Of a stretch of DNA of 64,000 nt, positions 20,400-30,627 are shown one piece after another. Source of the stretch: Diploptera punctata. Taxonomy: Eukaryota; Arthropoda; Insecta; Blattodea; Blaberidae. Below the pieces are notes generated by a model. The model saw nothing but the letters and a program-made list of their open reading frames with translations. It searched no databases and was not told the origin of the DNA. Location of the stretch: assembly GCA_030220185.1 (NCBI GenBank), contig JASPKZ010003432.1, forward strand, positions 744,001-808,000. The letters are read 5' to 3'. The first letter of the stretch is position 1, and each line of letters begins with the position of its first letter. The translations under genes and the position numbers were made by a program.

Positions 20400-20580
20400 A
20401 AAGTGGGATAATAAAAGGTGCTCTTCTCGCACCCGGCCGAATTAACTCGTGGAAAGGGAGAACAGGAGAAATCTGCACATACTCCGTTTTGTCCACAACG
20501 AAACCAATATTGGCTGAGACGCGAACTCGAGGCCCCAGCAGTACACGGCGAGCGTCTAACCGCTTGTACCACTAATCTCT
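20400..20580 (-). mobile_element. SINE-D 5' portion
   Basis: The minus strand reads TACAAGCGGTTAGACGCTCG, then CTCGAGTTCGCGTCTC and TTTCGTTGTGGACAAAACGG, which is the head and first third of SINE-D. Confidence 0.75.
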
Positions 20581-20597
20581 CAATAATATGATCGTCG

Positions 20598-20700
20598 CGC
20601 TAGTTCAGGAGATACGGTGCCTGTTTCCGGACTAGCAGGTCCGGTTTCGATATTCAGTGGGCTTAAACATTTTAGTTCTAATAAAAAATGTAGATTTTTA
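20598..20700 (+). mobile_element. tRNA-like SINE head (local family H)
   Basis: CGCGCTAGTTCAGGAGATAC is A-box-like and CCGGTTTCGATATTC B-box-like. The body is short and similar in arrangement to 21138, 31425 and 63130. Confidence 0.4.
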
Positions 20701-20724
20701 AACATTCAGTCCTAGGGCCGACGA

Positions 20725-20725
<1 letters not shown>

Positions 20726-20811
<86 letters not shown>
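20726..20811 (+). repeat. compound (GCA)n(GTA)n microsatellite
   Basis: About ten GCA units pass directly into about 18 GTA units, differing by a single C/T step. Confidence 0.95.
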
Positions 20812-20812
<1 letters not shown>

Positions 20813-21137
20813 CAAATGTCTACTTTTAACATCAAATGAGCTATTAACATCAGTCATTAGTCAGAATTTCAAATCTGGGAGTGAAAGAGCCGACTAATTT
20901 AGCCCAAAGGTTTTTTTATGCCCTTTAAAATAAATTGTCCCGATCCTATTTAAATTCGCGTATTTAGGAACCTGAACAAAACTAGTTCGCCGGAAGACAG
21001 TCCTAATATCAATTAATACCACCTTGAATACGTAGTATTTTGTGATTTCGGATTTGTTCCCCCAAAATGAGTTAGGACTATTCGAAATGTCTGCGTTATA
21101 TCGGTATATATTATCACATCTTAAAGAAAATAATACT

Positions 21138-21300
21138 GAGGGCGTTAGCTCAAGCGATAGCTTTTAAGACTTGTATTTTATAGGTGCCGAGTAGGCCCTA
21201 CAAATCCATCTTGACTCAGGATTTTCCTCCTTTCCTCGGTCCACGATGGGTTGAAATTTCATTACCAGGATTAATTTGATCTTATTTACCAATTAACGGT
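21138..21300 (+). mobile_element. tRNA-like SINE (local family H)
   Basis: GGGCGTTAGCTCAAGCGATA is an A-box-type head. The body includes TGGGTTGAAATTTCATTACC, shared with 63130-63300 (TGGGTTGGAATTTCATTACC). Confidence 0.55.
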
Positions 21301-21309
21301 ATCATTAAA

Positions 21310-21910
21310 ATAAATAAACTGCACATGACTTTAGATGTGTAAACGTTTAAGCGAAATAAAATAATAAAAATGGAAATGTATTCTTATTAGTTAACGTTAA
21401 TATATGCAGGAAACCAAACTACAAAATTAGCGGAAACCATCAAAAATTAGAAACCATAATGATTGCGTACACCAAGTCATAATAATAGATGATAAAAAAT
21501 AGAATATATGAATATAAAAGCAAGCATCCGGCCTCTTCATTTTATTAAATTAATCATCCAATATACTACCACAGAGGTTAAAGAGGTAAATCCCTCCTCT
21601 TTCCGTGAATTTTTTAAAATAAAAATTGCCTACACGCAAGAGGCCGGTGTGCATGTGTTAATTAAATCCAACGTTTCGATTGAAGTTCTTTGATGTCGTG
21701 TTCAGTTTTATAACTCCAGTAAAATAGCGCAGTGTGATGCCTTCCATAATTAAAAACACTCCTCCAAGCAATAAAGTACGCATTCTTTACTTCCTTTTTT
21801 TTCCTTTTCGCTAAAGCTATGTCTCTTCAGTTATTGGTATCGATTAAAATTTTATAGAAAAATTTCGGATGATTTTTTTTACAGGACTGATTTCGTGCTT
21901 GTTTCTTTGT
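21310..21910. other. unassigned AT-rich sequence
   Basis: Nothing recognised apart from a 61-codon frame at 21508-21693 without features. Confidence 0.4.
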
Positions 21911-21915
21911 ATAAG

Positions 21916-21917
<2 letters not shown>

Positions 21918-21984
<67 letters not shown>
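21918..21984 (+). repeat. (GA)n microsatellite
   Basis: An uninterrupted GA dinucleotide tract of about 33 units. The apparent frames through it (RE or LS dipeptides) are artefacts. Confidence 0.97.
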
Positions 21985-21987
<3 letters not shown>

Positions 21988-22059
21988 TTTTATCGATCTA
22001 CGAAAATTCTTGAAGACTCTAGAAATTTCAATTGGACTTTTACATAAATCTCTCGCCCC

Positions 22060-22220
22060 GTACACGAGCGTTTTAAGGCATCATGCCTTGGAGCAGGGGT
22101 ACAGGACATGCTATAGTTCGATTCCCACGGTTTAAGAAATTTTCTCATAGAATTTCTGTCAGTGTAGGACCGGTGCTCATCCAGTATCGTGAGTAATTTG
22201 TGTAACTACAGTAAGTAACT
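22060..22220 (+). mobile_element. SINE-B 5' half
   Basis: AAGGCATCATGCCTTGGAGC, AGTTCGATTCCCACGG, AAATTTTCTCATAGAATTTC and CCGGTGCTCATCCAGTATCG match SINE-B. A SINE-C copy begins immediately after. Confidence 0.8.
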
Positions 22221-22221
22221 G

Positions 22222-22600
22222 ATGTCGGCTGCGATGGTTTAATGGTTGCGTTCTTTTCTTCGTATTCCGAGGGTCGCGAGTTCAAACTCGGTCGGGGTCT
22301 TGTATGGAAAAATCCAAGGGACAAGTCTTCCGGAAGGGAATTTAAACCGTGGGTCCCGAGTGAGAAGATTTTCGAGCTATTATAAGTTTAAGCCTAAATT
22401 AGTGCCTCTGAGCAAAATTAAATCGTCCTTCCACATCCAAGTAAACCTTTAGTTGCCTACTAGATGTCTGATTGAGGCGATATGCCGACCACATGTCACC
22501 GACATCTAAACATAACTAAATTATGCTTGTTGAGAAACTCTCGCTAGGGGAGTACCCATGTTTCTATGGTGGACGTATGGGGTAGCGGATGCAAGTTGAT
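22222..22600 (+). mobile_element. SINE-C copy
   Basis: CGGCTGCGATGGTTTAATGG, GGGTCGCGAGTTCAAACTC, AAGGGACAAGTCTTCCGGAA and GAAACTCTCGCTAGGGGAGT follow the SINE-C order. It is sandwiched between the 5' half and 3' half of SINE-B, as if inserted into one. Confidence 0.8.
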
Positions 22601-22604
22601 AAAA

Positions 22605-22745
22605 CTATATCGGATGGAGTACCCGGCATGCTGACCAAATGTCACCTCTATATAGGCTGTGGTTAAGATATGTAGATGTGAGGATAGTAGTAGGTTGGTT
22701 GGGCAATGGCCTTTTAAGCCTGTAGCCTCATGGAGTGTGTATGTT
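22605..22745 (+). mobile_element. SINE-B 3' half
   Basis: GGCATGCTGACC, TGTAGATGTGAGGAT, TGGTTGGGCAATGGCC and TTTTAAGCCTGTAGCCTC, ending GGAGTGTG, correspond to the 3' part of SINE-B. It probably belongs to the same original copy as 22060-22220. Confidence 0.65.
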
Positions 22746-22814
22746 AATAAATTAATTTTAAGCTAAATATTATTTCATATTGCGTGAAAAATGAAATCGT
22801 AAATAATGACCAGC

Positions 22815-22905
22815 TCAGTGGCACTATCAAACCTTTAGGTTTATGGCCGCGTGGACATAAGCTGTCCTTACATCCCTAACCTGGACCAATATTTTCCAAT
22901 CGTCT
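22815..22905 (-). mobile_element. LINE-A 3'-end fragment
   Basis: GTGGCACTATCAAACC, TATGGCCGCGTGGACATAAG and TTTTCCAATCG are the last 90 bp of LINE-A, reversed. Heavily 5'-truncated. Confidence 0.8.
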
Positions 22906-23272
22906 TACATCTCATGTTCCTAAGAACATGTCCCTATATTTGAGTTTTTGCCGTGGATTCAATGAAGTAGTCCCCGCCCGTAGTTGCAAGAGGGCGACTA
23001 TTTTACCTCCGGAATGTTTACCCCGATAGAACATGTCCGCGTATCTTGACGGTTATATTTTTACGGTGAAAGATCGTCACTCTATCGGCCAAGGTATTTA
23101 TTTATTTATTTTTTGTCTGGCTTATCGTTTCGTACTGTCCGGCATGGATAATAACCCTTTTGGCAGCAATGCTACCGCGCGTCGGCATAGCTCTCAGGGT
23201 CATTTAAGCACCCAAGCCACTCCACCAAGTACAGATACCATGGAGACACATGGTAAATTATAGGCTACTTAC
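22906..23272. other. GC-richer unidentified segment between two LINE-A pieces
   Basis: This 367-bp block has clearly higher GC than its surroundings. A short plus-strand frame (23033-23263) ends in a hydrophilic, serine/threonine-rich stretch beginning MDNNPFGSN. I do not recognise it. It could be the 5' end of a retroelement ORF or part of an unlisted repeat. Both neighbours are 3' ends of LINE-A, so it is not simply an insertion into one LINE copy. Confidence 0.35.
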
Positions 23273-23640
23273 TCACAGGTACTACCGACCGTAGGTTCAT
23301 GGCCGCGCGGACATAAGCTCTCCGTACATTCTATCCTGAGCTAATGCTTTTCAATCATTCACTGTATAATCTATTTCCCTCAAATCATAGTTAATGTTAT
23401 TCTCCTACCTCATTCTTGGTCTAACAATTGTGCGTTTTCCCACTTGTTTTCCTACAGGAACCTTCCATGCACGTCTTTCATTCCCCATTCATGCCAAATG
23501 ACCTGCCCGTCACAGCCTAAGAGACTTAACTGCTCTTATTATATCTGGCTTCCTATAAAGACCATGTAATCCACTGTTATGCAGTCTTCTCCATTCACAT
23601 GTCTGTTCATCTCTCTTTGGTCCAAAATTTTTCCTTAACC
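23273..23640 (-). mobile_element. LINE-A 3' fragment
   Basis: Starts at the family's 3' end (GTAGGTTCATGGCCGCGCGG) and continues backwards through WENNINY and the KIFGPKRDEQT coding region to about 23640. Frames are broken. Confidence 0.85.
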
Positions 23641-23816
23641 AAAACCCGGTTCAGGAATAATGTTTTCTCTTTAGTTTTATTAAATATTGCATGCAGATGG
23701 CAAGCCTGAATATTTTAATTTCAATACTACATTGTTAATATGCCCCCAGCTTTCATAGCTGATTTTCTCAACCTGATAGCAAAGCAGATACTAAGCTCAA
23801 ACTATACTTCACAACC

Positions 23817-24147
23817 CGACAGGCCTAGAAGGCCCTTGACCAAACCGATTGCTGGCCTCACATCCAGAACGGCTAATCACAGAGGATGAAGATAGCCCAT
23901 ACAGTACAGGGGAGACATGTGGTCAACATGTCGGGTCCCCAACCGTTATAAACGGATTTTCTCATCCTGAAGTTGCAATTTATTTTAGCTGTCCAAATTT
24001 ATCACGATGTTGGCTAGCACCCCGGTCCCATAATAGGCGAAATTCCATGAGAAACTTTCTTTCCCCATGGAGATTCGAAGCAGCGCAAGTGGCCTAAAGC
24101 TATATCCAGGCACGAAGCTCTTAAAACGATTGGTTACGGCGCGAGGC
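23817..24147 (-). mobile_element. SINE-B copy, near full length
   Basis: GACAGGCCTAGAAGGCCCTT, AACATGTCGGGTCCCC, CGTTATAAACGG, GGAGATTCGAAGCAGCGCAA and GGTTACGGCGCGAGGC follow SINE-B reversed. The head sits at 24060-24147. Confidence 0.85.
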
Positions 24148-24154
24148 AAGTAAA

Positions 24155-24370
24155 AGAACATTACCCCTAAATTAGAACCTTTAAAAAAAAAACTTAATCG
24201 ATATTTTCCATCCAAGTAATACTTTAGTTTCCTACTATGTGTCACTTTGAGTCGATGAGCCAACCACTTGTCTCTCTTTGACATCTCTAGGAAAATAAGC
24301 GTAACTAAAGTAGATTGATTAAATACTTCTCACTAAGAAATACCTTTGCCCTACGTGGATATGTAGGGAT
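24155..24370 (-). mobile_element. SINE-C 3' half adjoining SINE-B
   Basis: TTCCATCCAAGTAATACTTT, CCTACTATGTGTCACTTTGA, GACATCTCTAGG and GCGTAACTAAAGTAG are the reversed 3' part of SINE-C. It abuts the SINE-B head. Confidence 0.65.
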
Positions 24371-24810
24371 GTATACACAGAGAATACCTACTTGTGTATT
24401 AGTTTCAACGCGGATAAAAAAAAACTGGTATATCTTAGAGAGGCGAGGAAACCGAGAGGAAGAGAGAATGAGAGAAATGTATAATGGCCTTGGCACTAGA
24501 GGTGAACATTCAAATAAATAAAAGCGAATTATTCTTCCGTTCGATAGAAAATTAACCCATTGGAATTTGAAATCAGGCAAATCTGAAACATAAATAGAGG
24601 AAAAACATACAGAGGACGTACATTCAATTTTCAAGTGAGCCTCCCCTCTATTCGACATTAGTTTGAGCGCCGAGAACACGGCGAGAGGTGTTCTCCCAAC
24701 CAGATTATCATCTCCGGTAATTGAAATTTCAACAAACAGTCGTAAATTTTAACCCTTCCTTAAGTCCAAATCTATCTGCTTCATCCTCGGCTTAAACAAT
24801 ATACACAATG

Positions 24811-24863
24811 TGATTATTATTATTATTATTATTACTACTACTACTACTACTACTACTACTACA
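24811..24863 (+). repeat. compound (ATT)n(ACT)n microsatellite
   Basis: About nine ATT units are followed by about nine ACT units. Confidence 0.9.
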
Positions 24864-24938
24864 ATATTAGCAGAAGTATTGAATATAGGCTCATGATCTC
24901 CACTTTATGCAACTGGAATAATTACAGCTAATACTCAA

Positions 24939-25083
24939 AGATAACATTTAAATAAAATTTAAAGCAAAATATATATTTATTTTTCTTTAAAATCATTCTA
25001 TTGTCCAGCGAAAAATAGAATGATTTAAAAGAAAAAGAAATAGGCCTATATATTTTGCTTTAAATTTTATTTAAATATTATCT
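24939..25083. repeat. long inverted repeat (hairpin), arms about 65-70 nt
   Basis: The left arm (about 24939-25002) reads GATAACATTTAAATAAAATT and so on to ATCATTCTATT. The right arm (about 25015-25083) is its reverse complement with one substitution in the outer 38 bp and an extra block containing TAGGCCTA. The loop is about 12 nt (GTCCAGCGAAAA). No TSD or coding sequence is seen. A (TA)n patch follows at 25093. Confidence 0.9.
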
Positions 25084-25164
25084 TGAACCTCTATATATAT
25101 ATATATAGTGTAAATGGTGGTTCTTGTCTAATTATTATTATTATTACTACTATTATACTATGTG

Positions 25165-25295
25165 CACATCTTGGTGCAGAGCTATGGAACATGCGTTGGA
25201 TGGAATCCCCATGAGGAAATAAATTTTCTCATAGAATTTCGGCCAGTATGGGACCGGTGCCCACGCAGTCTCGTGAGGAATTGGGTAGCAATAAT
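25165..25295 (+). mobile_element. SINE-B 5' half
   Basis: CTTGGTGCAGAGCTATGG, AATCCCCATGAGGAAATAAA and TTTCGGCCAGTATGGGACCG match SINE-B. Confidence 0.8.
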
Positions 25296-25299
25296 AAGA

Positions 25300-25750
25300 T
25301 AGATAAGGTACAAGGAGTCATATGATTAACGTGACCTAATCGCTCGATCTAATTTCAGTTTTCTTATCCAACTTTATGTAGGCTTCTTTTCATATAGGAA
25401 TTAATTTATTAAATAGATAGAGTGACCACTAAACATTACTACGGTAAGAAAAACTGAACATAAAAAAATGATGGGATACGTCCTTTTGACTAAGGAACGG
25501 CGGTATTGCCAAAAGTGGACGAAAATCTACAATGGGTTTAGGTGAGAGCGTCAATGAATTTGCATGCTTTTGCAAGTAAATAAAATATTAAATCAGTGCC
25601 ATCAGGTTGTCATTACGAAATTTCTGGTATTCTCTCCTGGCATGGCAAACTTCTAACCCACTTCTGAGGTTGGGGCGCTTATTTTTTTTTGTAATTACAG
25701 GGAGTACATTCAGATTATTAGATCTGTTTATCTAGTTTTCACAGTTCACC
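25300..25750. other. unassigned sequence
   Basis: Nothing recognised. Confidence 0.4.
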
Positions 25751-25751
25751 A

Positions 25752-25815
25752 TTCTGTTCGTCTCTCTTTCGCCGAAACATTTTCCTAAGCACTTTATTCT
25801 CAAATACAAGTTATT
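25752..25815 (-). mobile_element. LINE-A internal scrap
   Basis: The minus strand reads NKVLRKMF and KRDEQN-like residues, a 60-bp piece of the LINE-A C-terminal region. Confidence 0.6.
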
Positions 25816-25819
25816 AGAT

Positions 25820-26665
25820 CTGACATCAACGTAACAACGTAAACACGGGGAAAAAAAAAAAAGGGGGCGTTTGTACAGTTAGGGCTCTTTTTCTATTTAT
25901 CATTTAGTCTATTTTACATTAGTCCAACACAAAATGTGAATGAAGTAGCACGAAAAAGGATACAGTACGTCCAATTCGAATATAGTTTAATACAGCAAAG
26001 TCAATTTCTTCATATGTTTACGTTAATGTACAGGTCAGCACTTATCCCACTTTTTCATCAAGATTTCAATAAAACTATGAGTCAACATCAGATAGATGAG
26101 TACTGTTGGCCGATAAGAAGAATGAAGCCCAAAGGAATATATTATACACCTTGAGGAATCATACTAATATATGTACTTTATAAGCCACTCAACAGGGAAG
26201 CAAATTAAAGCGAATAAAGCAAAGAAAATAAAAACAAATGTCTACAGCTATATAAAATAAAATATACCGAAGGAAATAGTAATATGCCTTCGGTTAAATA
26301 AAATGAGTACAATTTAATTTTAATTATCTAAGTCGTATAAAAACCGCCTCCTAACACGTGTTAACATTCTGTTCTGCAACCTTGACTGAAAGATCTGCAC
26401 TTCCTCCCTTCAAACTGGCTTACATTCTCATCGGTCAACAATACAGAACTACCATAAAAAGAAAAATGTAAATAGCAGTGATTCTGAATCACAAATCACC
26501 AGTTTCTGTTTATATTCAACAGATTTTTATGTCTCAGATTGTACTTTGTTTATAAGTATATATCACTGACTTACCAAACGAACTTCTAAGTTATTCACAG
26601 CAACATAATCCAAAAATTGGTCAAGACTTACCTGAAAAACAAAATAAGACAAATATCAATAAAAA
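25820..26665. other. unassigned AT-rich sequence
   Basis: A 72-codon plus-strand frame (25936-26154) has no recognisable domain, and I treat it as chance. Nothing else recognised. Confidence 0.4.
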
Positions 26666-26669
26666 TGCA

Positions 26670-26670
<1 letters not shown>

Positions 26671-26724
<54 letters not shown>
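26671..26724 (+). repeat. (ATT)n microsatellite
   Basis: Eighteen uninterrupted ATT units. Confidence 0.97.
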
Positions 26725-26729
<5 letters not shown>

Positions 26730-26995
26730 TGTTGTAATATCAAAATACTATTACAGGAAAATGAAGAATGATGAATATGTGAGAAAGCGAAACTATTTAG
26801 AATAATGACTGGGAACTAGAGGAGGGATTTAAGAAAGAAGACTAAAGGCAAGTTGGAAAATCCAGATAAAAAAGGCTGAAATTCAGAAAATTGGAAGATT
26901 CGATAATTTGTTCAAACAGTAAAATAGAATAATTCGTATAAAACCTTATTCGTTATTTTTTTAACTATGCTAGTATGTTCTTACCCATGATCTGA

Positions 26996-27082
<87 letters not shown>
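26996..27082 (+). repeat. (ATT)n microsatellite
   Basis: An ATT tract with one C interruption near 27041. Confidence 0.97.
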
Positions 27083-27231
27083 GACTTATCTGGGATTATG
27101 AAATCTGAAGTTTATTGGGTCGCGTACATGAATTCTCCACGTAACTTATCTTAAATTAATATTTTCTAGTCATTATCCTTAAAATCCTCGTCCCTGGATT
27201 CATTATTGATATTATTTCCCGAATTCTTTCA

Positions 27232-27315
27232 CCGTCCACATTTCTGTTCGTCTCTCTTTTGTGGAAACATTTTCCTAAGCAGTTTATTCTGAAATCCAGC
27301 ACTCGTAATCTTGTA
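27232..27315 (-). mobile_element. LINE-A internal scrap
   Basis: The reverse complement shows the AGTAAACTGCTTAGGAAAAT and AAAAGAGAGACGAACAGAAA region of LINE-A, frame-broken. Confidence 0.6.
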
Positions 27316-27363
27316 TCCTCTCTTACGGGGCGATGGCTGTGAAGTGGAAAAAAAAAAAATTAG

Positions 27364-27365
<2 letters not shown>

Positions 27366-27405
<40 letters not shown>
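27366..27405 (+). repeat. (TA)n microsatellite
   Basis: About 20 TA units directly before a SINE-E head. Confidence 0.97.
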
Positions 27406-27407
<2 letters not shown>

Positions 27408-27408
<1 letters not shown>

Positions 27409-27733
27409 CACCGCTGTGGTCTCGAGGTAGCGTGCTGCCTTGTCACGCAGCGGGCCCGGGTTAGATCCCCGGTCGGGGCAGTTTTTCTGGGTGAGGTTTT
27501 TATCGGGGTTTTTCCTGTAAGACAAATGTCAGGAAAACTTTAAGGCCCAAACGGTCCCCGAAATCATATGGCCATCATCATCATCTCATCATCATCATCA
27601 TCCTTCACCGGTGTGGAAAGCAACGGGAAGCTACCACACCTAAAATTCCCTAGTAAAGCTGCAAAGCATAGCATGAAAATGCTATGATTGCAGTGAAAGA
27701 CCTGCCCTCGGGCAGAATTACTATGGATGGATG
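27408..27733 (+). mobile_element. SINE-E full-length copy
   Basis: The head CCACCGCTGTGGTCTCGAGG and the GGTTAGATCCCCGGTC B-box region are tRNA-like. The body has GTTTTTCCTGTAAGACAAAT, a (CAT)n stretch, GTGTGGAAAGCAACGGGAAG, ATGCTATGATTGCAGTG and CCCTCGGGCAGAATTAC. It lies against a (TA)n tract at its 5' side, so a TSD cannot be read with confidence. Confidence 0.85.
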
Positions 27734-27774
27734 TATATATTATAGATCACCGGTTGATTAATGTCTTTGACATC

Positions 27775-27985
27775 GTTCGATTCCTAACAGCCAGTTTTGT
27801 CGGCCCATCCAATCTCCTGGTTGTAGATGTTTCTACTTCATATATAAACATATTCCCTGACTCCAGGAGGTTTTAGGTCTTCCTCCGCTTCGTCTTCCCT
27901 CAGGTTTCCATTCCAAAACAGATTTTGCTAGTCGATCCTCTTCCATTCGCTGGACATGTCCGTGCCATCTTAATTATATACTTTT
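27775..27985 (-). mobile_element. LINE tail fragment
   Basis: The minus strand reads KWHGHVQRMEEDRLAKSV, then LEWKPEGRRSGGRPKTSW and QPGDWMGRQNWLLG with one stop. This is the C-terminal region of a LINE polyprotein (R.....GRP...W followed by the DW....W motif). Confidence 0.8.
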
Positions 27986-28257
27986 TTTTTTGTTTATTAA
28001 GATTAAAATGCAAACAATTTATAATCATGCTATGCTGCTAATCTATACAACGCTCGTTGCCAGCCACAGCAGAAACACTCCAATATTGAAGTCCTATAAT
28101 AACTAAAAACCTAACTAAAATGCAAGTTTGATGGCATTTAGTATAGAGAATACTTTTTTTTAACTTATATATATATATTGGCTGCATTGAATAGCAATAG
28201 TTACCGCATTCTGAATAGCAGTTACTGTATATTATTAGGGATTTTAAACAAGTTTTA

Positions 28258-28551
28258 ATAATCGTGGCTTAGCCTACAAGCCGGCTGCTGGCCTCAACTC
28301 CACATAAGTTAATCACAGAAGTGGGCAATCATATAACCAGCACATAGATAGCCTGCGTCGAGTATGACGGGTTCCCCATCCGTTATGGCTGGTTTTCTCA
28401 ACTTGTAGCCGCTACTTATTGTAGTTACCCAAATTCCTCATGATGCATGTAGGCACCCGTCCCATATTGGCCGAAATACATGACAAAATTGTTTCCTCCT
28501 GAAGACTCGAACCAGCGCAAGACATCATGCCTTAAATCACTATGACGCGGG
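28258..28551 (-). mobile_element. SINE-B copy
   Basis: CTACAAGCCGGCTGCTGGCC, ACGGGTTCCCCATCCGTTAT, GACTCGAACCAGCGCAAG and ATGACGCGGGAT follow SINE-B reversed. Confidence 0.85.
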
Positions 28552-28574
28552 ATTTCTAAGGAAGTTCTTGAGGT

Positions 28575-28765
28575 AAAAGGTAAATTTATCCCACTACAGA
28601 CCTTAGAAAGTGTTTGGAGTAGTAGGAGATTAAGGCTCCCATCTTTGAAGAAAATGTGCACGTGTCAGCCCTGTCTGACGGCCTCCTTTACCCGCAGAAC
28701 ATAACGTCTGGTACTAATTTATGTTATAGGCTGAGTTAACCCCAGGACCATGATGACGCCTTCAT
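28575..28765 (-). mobile_element. SINE-A 3' two-thirds
   Basis: ATCCCACTACAGACCTT, AGTAGTAGGAGATTAAGGCT, GACGGCCTCCTTTACCC and CTGAGTTAACCCCAGGACCA are SINE-A reversed. Confidence 0.8.
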
Positions 28766-28793
28766 ACAGTGTATCGAGTAGGTATATATATAT

Positions 28794-29119
28794 CCATCCA
28801 TAGTAATTCTGCCCGAGGACAGGTCTTTCACTGCAATCATAGCATTTTCATGCTATGCTTTGCAGCTTTACTAGGGAATTATAAATGTGGTAGCTTCCCG
28901 TGTTTTCCACACCGGTGAAGGATGATGATGATGATAATGATGACGATGATGACCGGATGATTTTCGGGGACCGTTGGCCCTAAGCTTCCTGATATTTGTC
29001 TTACAAGTGAGGAAAAACTCCGGAAAACAACTCACCCAGGAGCCTGCCCCAACCGGGAATCAAACCCGGGCCTGCTGCGTGACAAGGCAGTATGCTACCT
29101 CGAGACCACAACGGTAGAT
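28794..29119 (-). mobile_element. SINE-E full-length copy flanked by TA-rich duplication
   Basis: The body AATTCTGCCCGAGGACAGG through a (GAT)n run to the head CGGGCCTGCTGCGTGACAAG is complete. GGTATATATATAT occurs at 28781-28793 and 29120-29132 and is probably the TSD. The right-hand copy has since expanded into the (TA)n tract. Confidence 0.85.

Positions 29120-29177
<58 letters not shown>
29120..29177 (+). repeat. (TA)n microsatellite
   Basis: An uninterrupted TA tract of about 28 units between SINE-E and a SINE of family G. Confidence 0.97.
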
Positions 29178-29179
<2 letters not shown>

Positions 29180-29180
<1 letters not shown>

Positions 29181-29273
29181 AGAAAAAAGAAAAATGAATT
29201 TGAGTCGGGATTTGAACCCGAGTGTCTAAACTCTGTACGTTTAGCGCCTAACCAATTGAGCTACTTAAGTATT
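29180..29273 (-). mobile_element. tRNA-headed SINE (local family G)
   Basis: The minus strand reads AGTAGCTCAATTGGTTAGGC, then CTCGGGTTCAAATCCCGACT, a near-perfect tRNA A-box and B-box spaced like a tRNA. It then has ATTCATTTTTC and runs into (TA)n. No acceptor stem closes it, so this is a SINE head and not a tRNA gene. A fragment of the same family is at 38453. Confidence 0.65.
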
Positions 29274-29340
29274 CCAACACAAACATACGAGAAAACCTCA
29301 TTAGCTTCATTCCTAAGGAATTCGCTAAAATAAGTTATTA
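29274..29340 (+). repeat. dispersed repeat R-Z, partial
   Basis: CCTCATTAGCTTCATTCCTA and AGGAATTCGCTAAAA match R-Z elsewhere. Confidence 0.5.
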
Positions 29341-29350
29341 TACAAACCTA

Positions 29351-29539
29351 ATGGATTTAAAAGTAAAGGAAGACCAAAATAACGGTGGGTCTGTGAAGGA
29401 CATCTTGAAATTTAGGAACTTGTTAGAAAAGAACCTAAACCTAATTCAGTATGTTCATAGTGATGATTTTTTTTTGAGTAGCTGGGAGGCAAGTTGGATT
29501 CACAGGGCGAACATCCTTAATTACGTAAATTATCACTAG
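29351..29539 (+). pseudogene. unrecognised 62-codon frame, possibly a coding remnant
   Basis: The frame encodes a fairly hydrophilic peptide with KFRNLLEKNLNLIQYVHSDD and FFLSSWEASWIH. Its composition looks protein-like rather than low-complexity, and the frame remains open upstream of the ATG to about 29,325. I do not recognise the family. It may be an internal piece of a transposon protein. No splice context or neighbours support a host gene. Confidence 0.2.
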
Positions 29540-29544
29540 ATTCC

Positions 29545-30140
29545 AGCTTGGAGACAAGGAGACAAGGATGACCGTAGTAAAATTAAGTAGATCCAATCAC
29601 ATGAATAGTACAGTTCACCTTACTAAATTGGTTTATAAGAGACTGTGAGAGAGAATATAAAAGACGTGAGTTTTGATAACCAATTCTCTATAATTGAAGT
29701 GATCAAAACCTATCATCGCCTCATTGCTTCATCCCAAGCTTTCAACAACTAACGCCCATTTCTTAAATCCATTCCCCCTTTCCCCCACCTACATTACACT
29801 ACTAGAATCGCTGGTCCAAAGAACGGAGCTCAATTACTGAAATAAATTGCCTTTTGCCCGGATCCGTCATATGTTTTTAGAGTTAATTTCAAAAGCACAT
29901 AAATCAAAGGGGTTTGTGAGGGCCTCCCATGATCGGGTCCGTGGCTCATTTGCACACCCACTTATATATCTAACGCAAAGCATTTTAAGTATCTTATTCG
30001 TCTCATTTTTATTTTGTCTTACTACCTCCGTGCTTTGCCACCCTCACTTCTCACTCCCTGATCATAGTCACGGCCCCGGGTGTACATTAGGAACTGTCCA
30101 AATCATTTCAAGCATTCTGCAATAGTATTCTTCCACTTGT
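29545..30140. other. unassigned sequence
   Basis: A 92-codon plus-strand frame (29847-30125) has a hydrophobic middle but no recognised domain. Nothing else is seen. Confidence 0.4.
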
Positions 30141-30141
30141 T

Positions 30142-30468
30142 CCGCGCTGTAGCCGAGTGATTTATGATATGATTCTTTGGCGCAGAGCTACTGAACTTGT
30201 GCTGATTCGAGTCCCCATAGGAAAAGGAATTTTCTCATGGAATTTCATTCGTCCAGTATGCAACAGGTTCCTACCCAGTATCATAAGGAATTTGGATAGA
30301 TACAATAAGTAGCTGCTTCAGATTGAGAAAACCAGTTACAACAGCTGGGGTACTCGAAATACTGACTGCGTCACCACTATACTGGATACCTCTGAGTAAC
30401 ACATGAGGAAGAGGCCAGCAGTTAGCTGGTGGGCCAAGGACCTATTAGATAAGTCGCGCTATGGAGTT
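30142..30468 (+). mobile_element. SINE-B full-length copy
   Basis: The head CCGCGCTGTAGCCGAGTGAT and GCTGATTCGAGTCCCC are tRNA-like. The body runs through GAATTTTCTCATGGAATTTC, ATTGAGAAAACCAGTTACAA, CTGGTGGGCCAAGG to TCGCGCTATGGAG. ATTCTTC lies at both ends and may be a short TSD. Confidence 0.88.
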
Positions 30469-30627
30469 GATTCTTCTCTCTAATTAAAGTTATCAATGTT
30501 TTAATTTAAAAGACCGACCTTTTAATTAAATTATTAATACTTATTTATTATAACACTATTTTAATCATCACCATCATCACTGGCACGACAGTTCCATGTG
30601 GACCTTGGCCATCACATTTTATATTCC

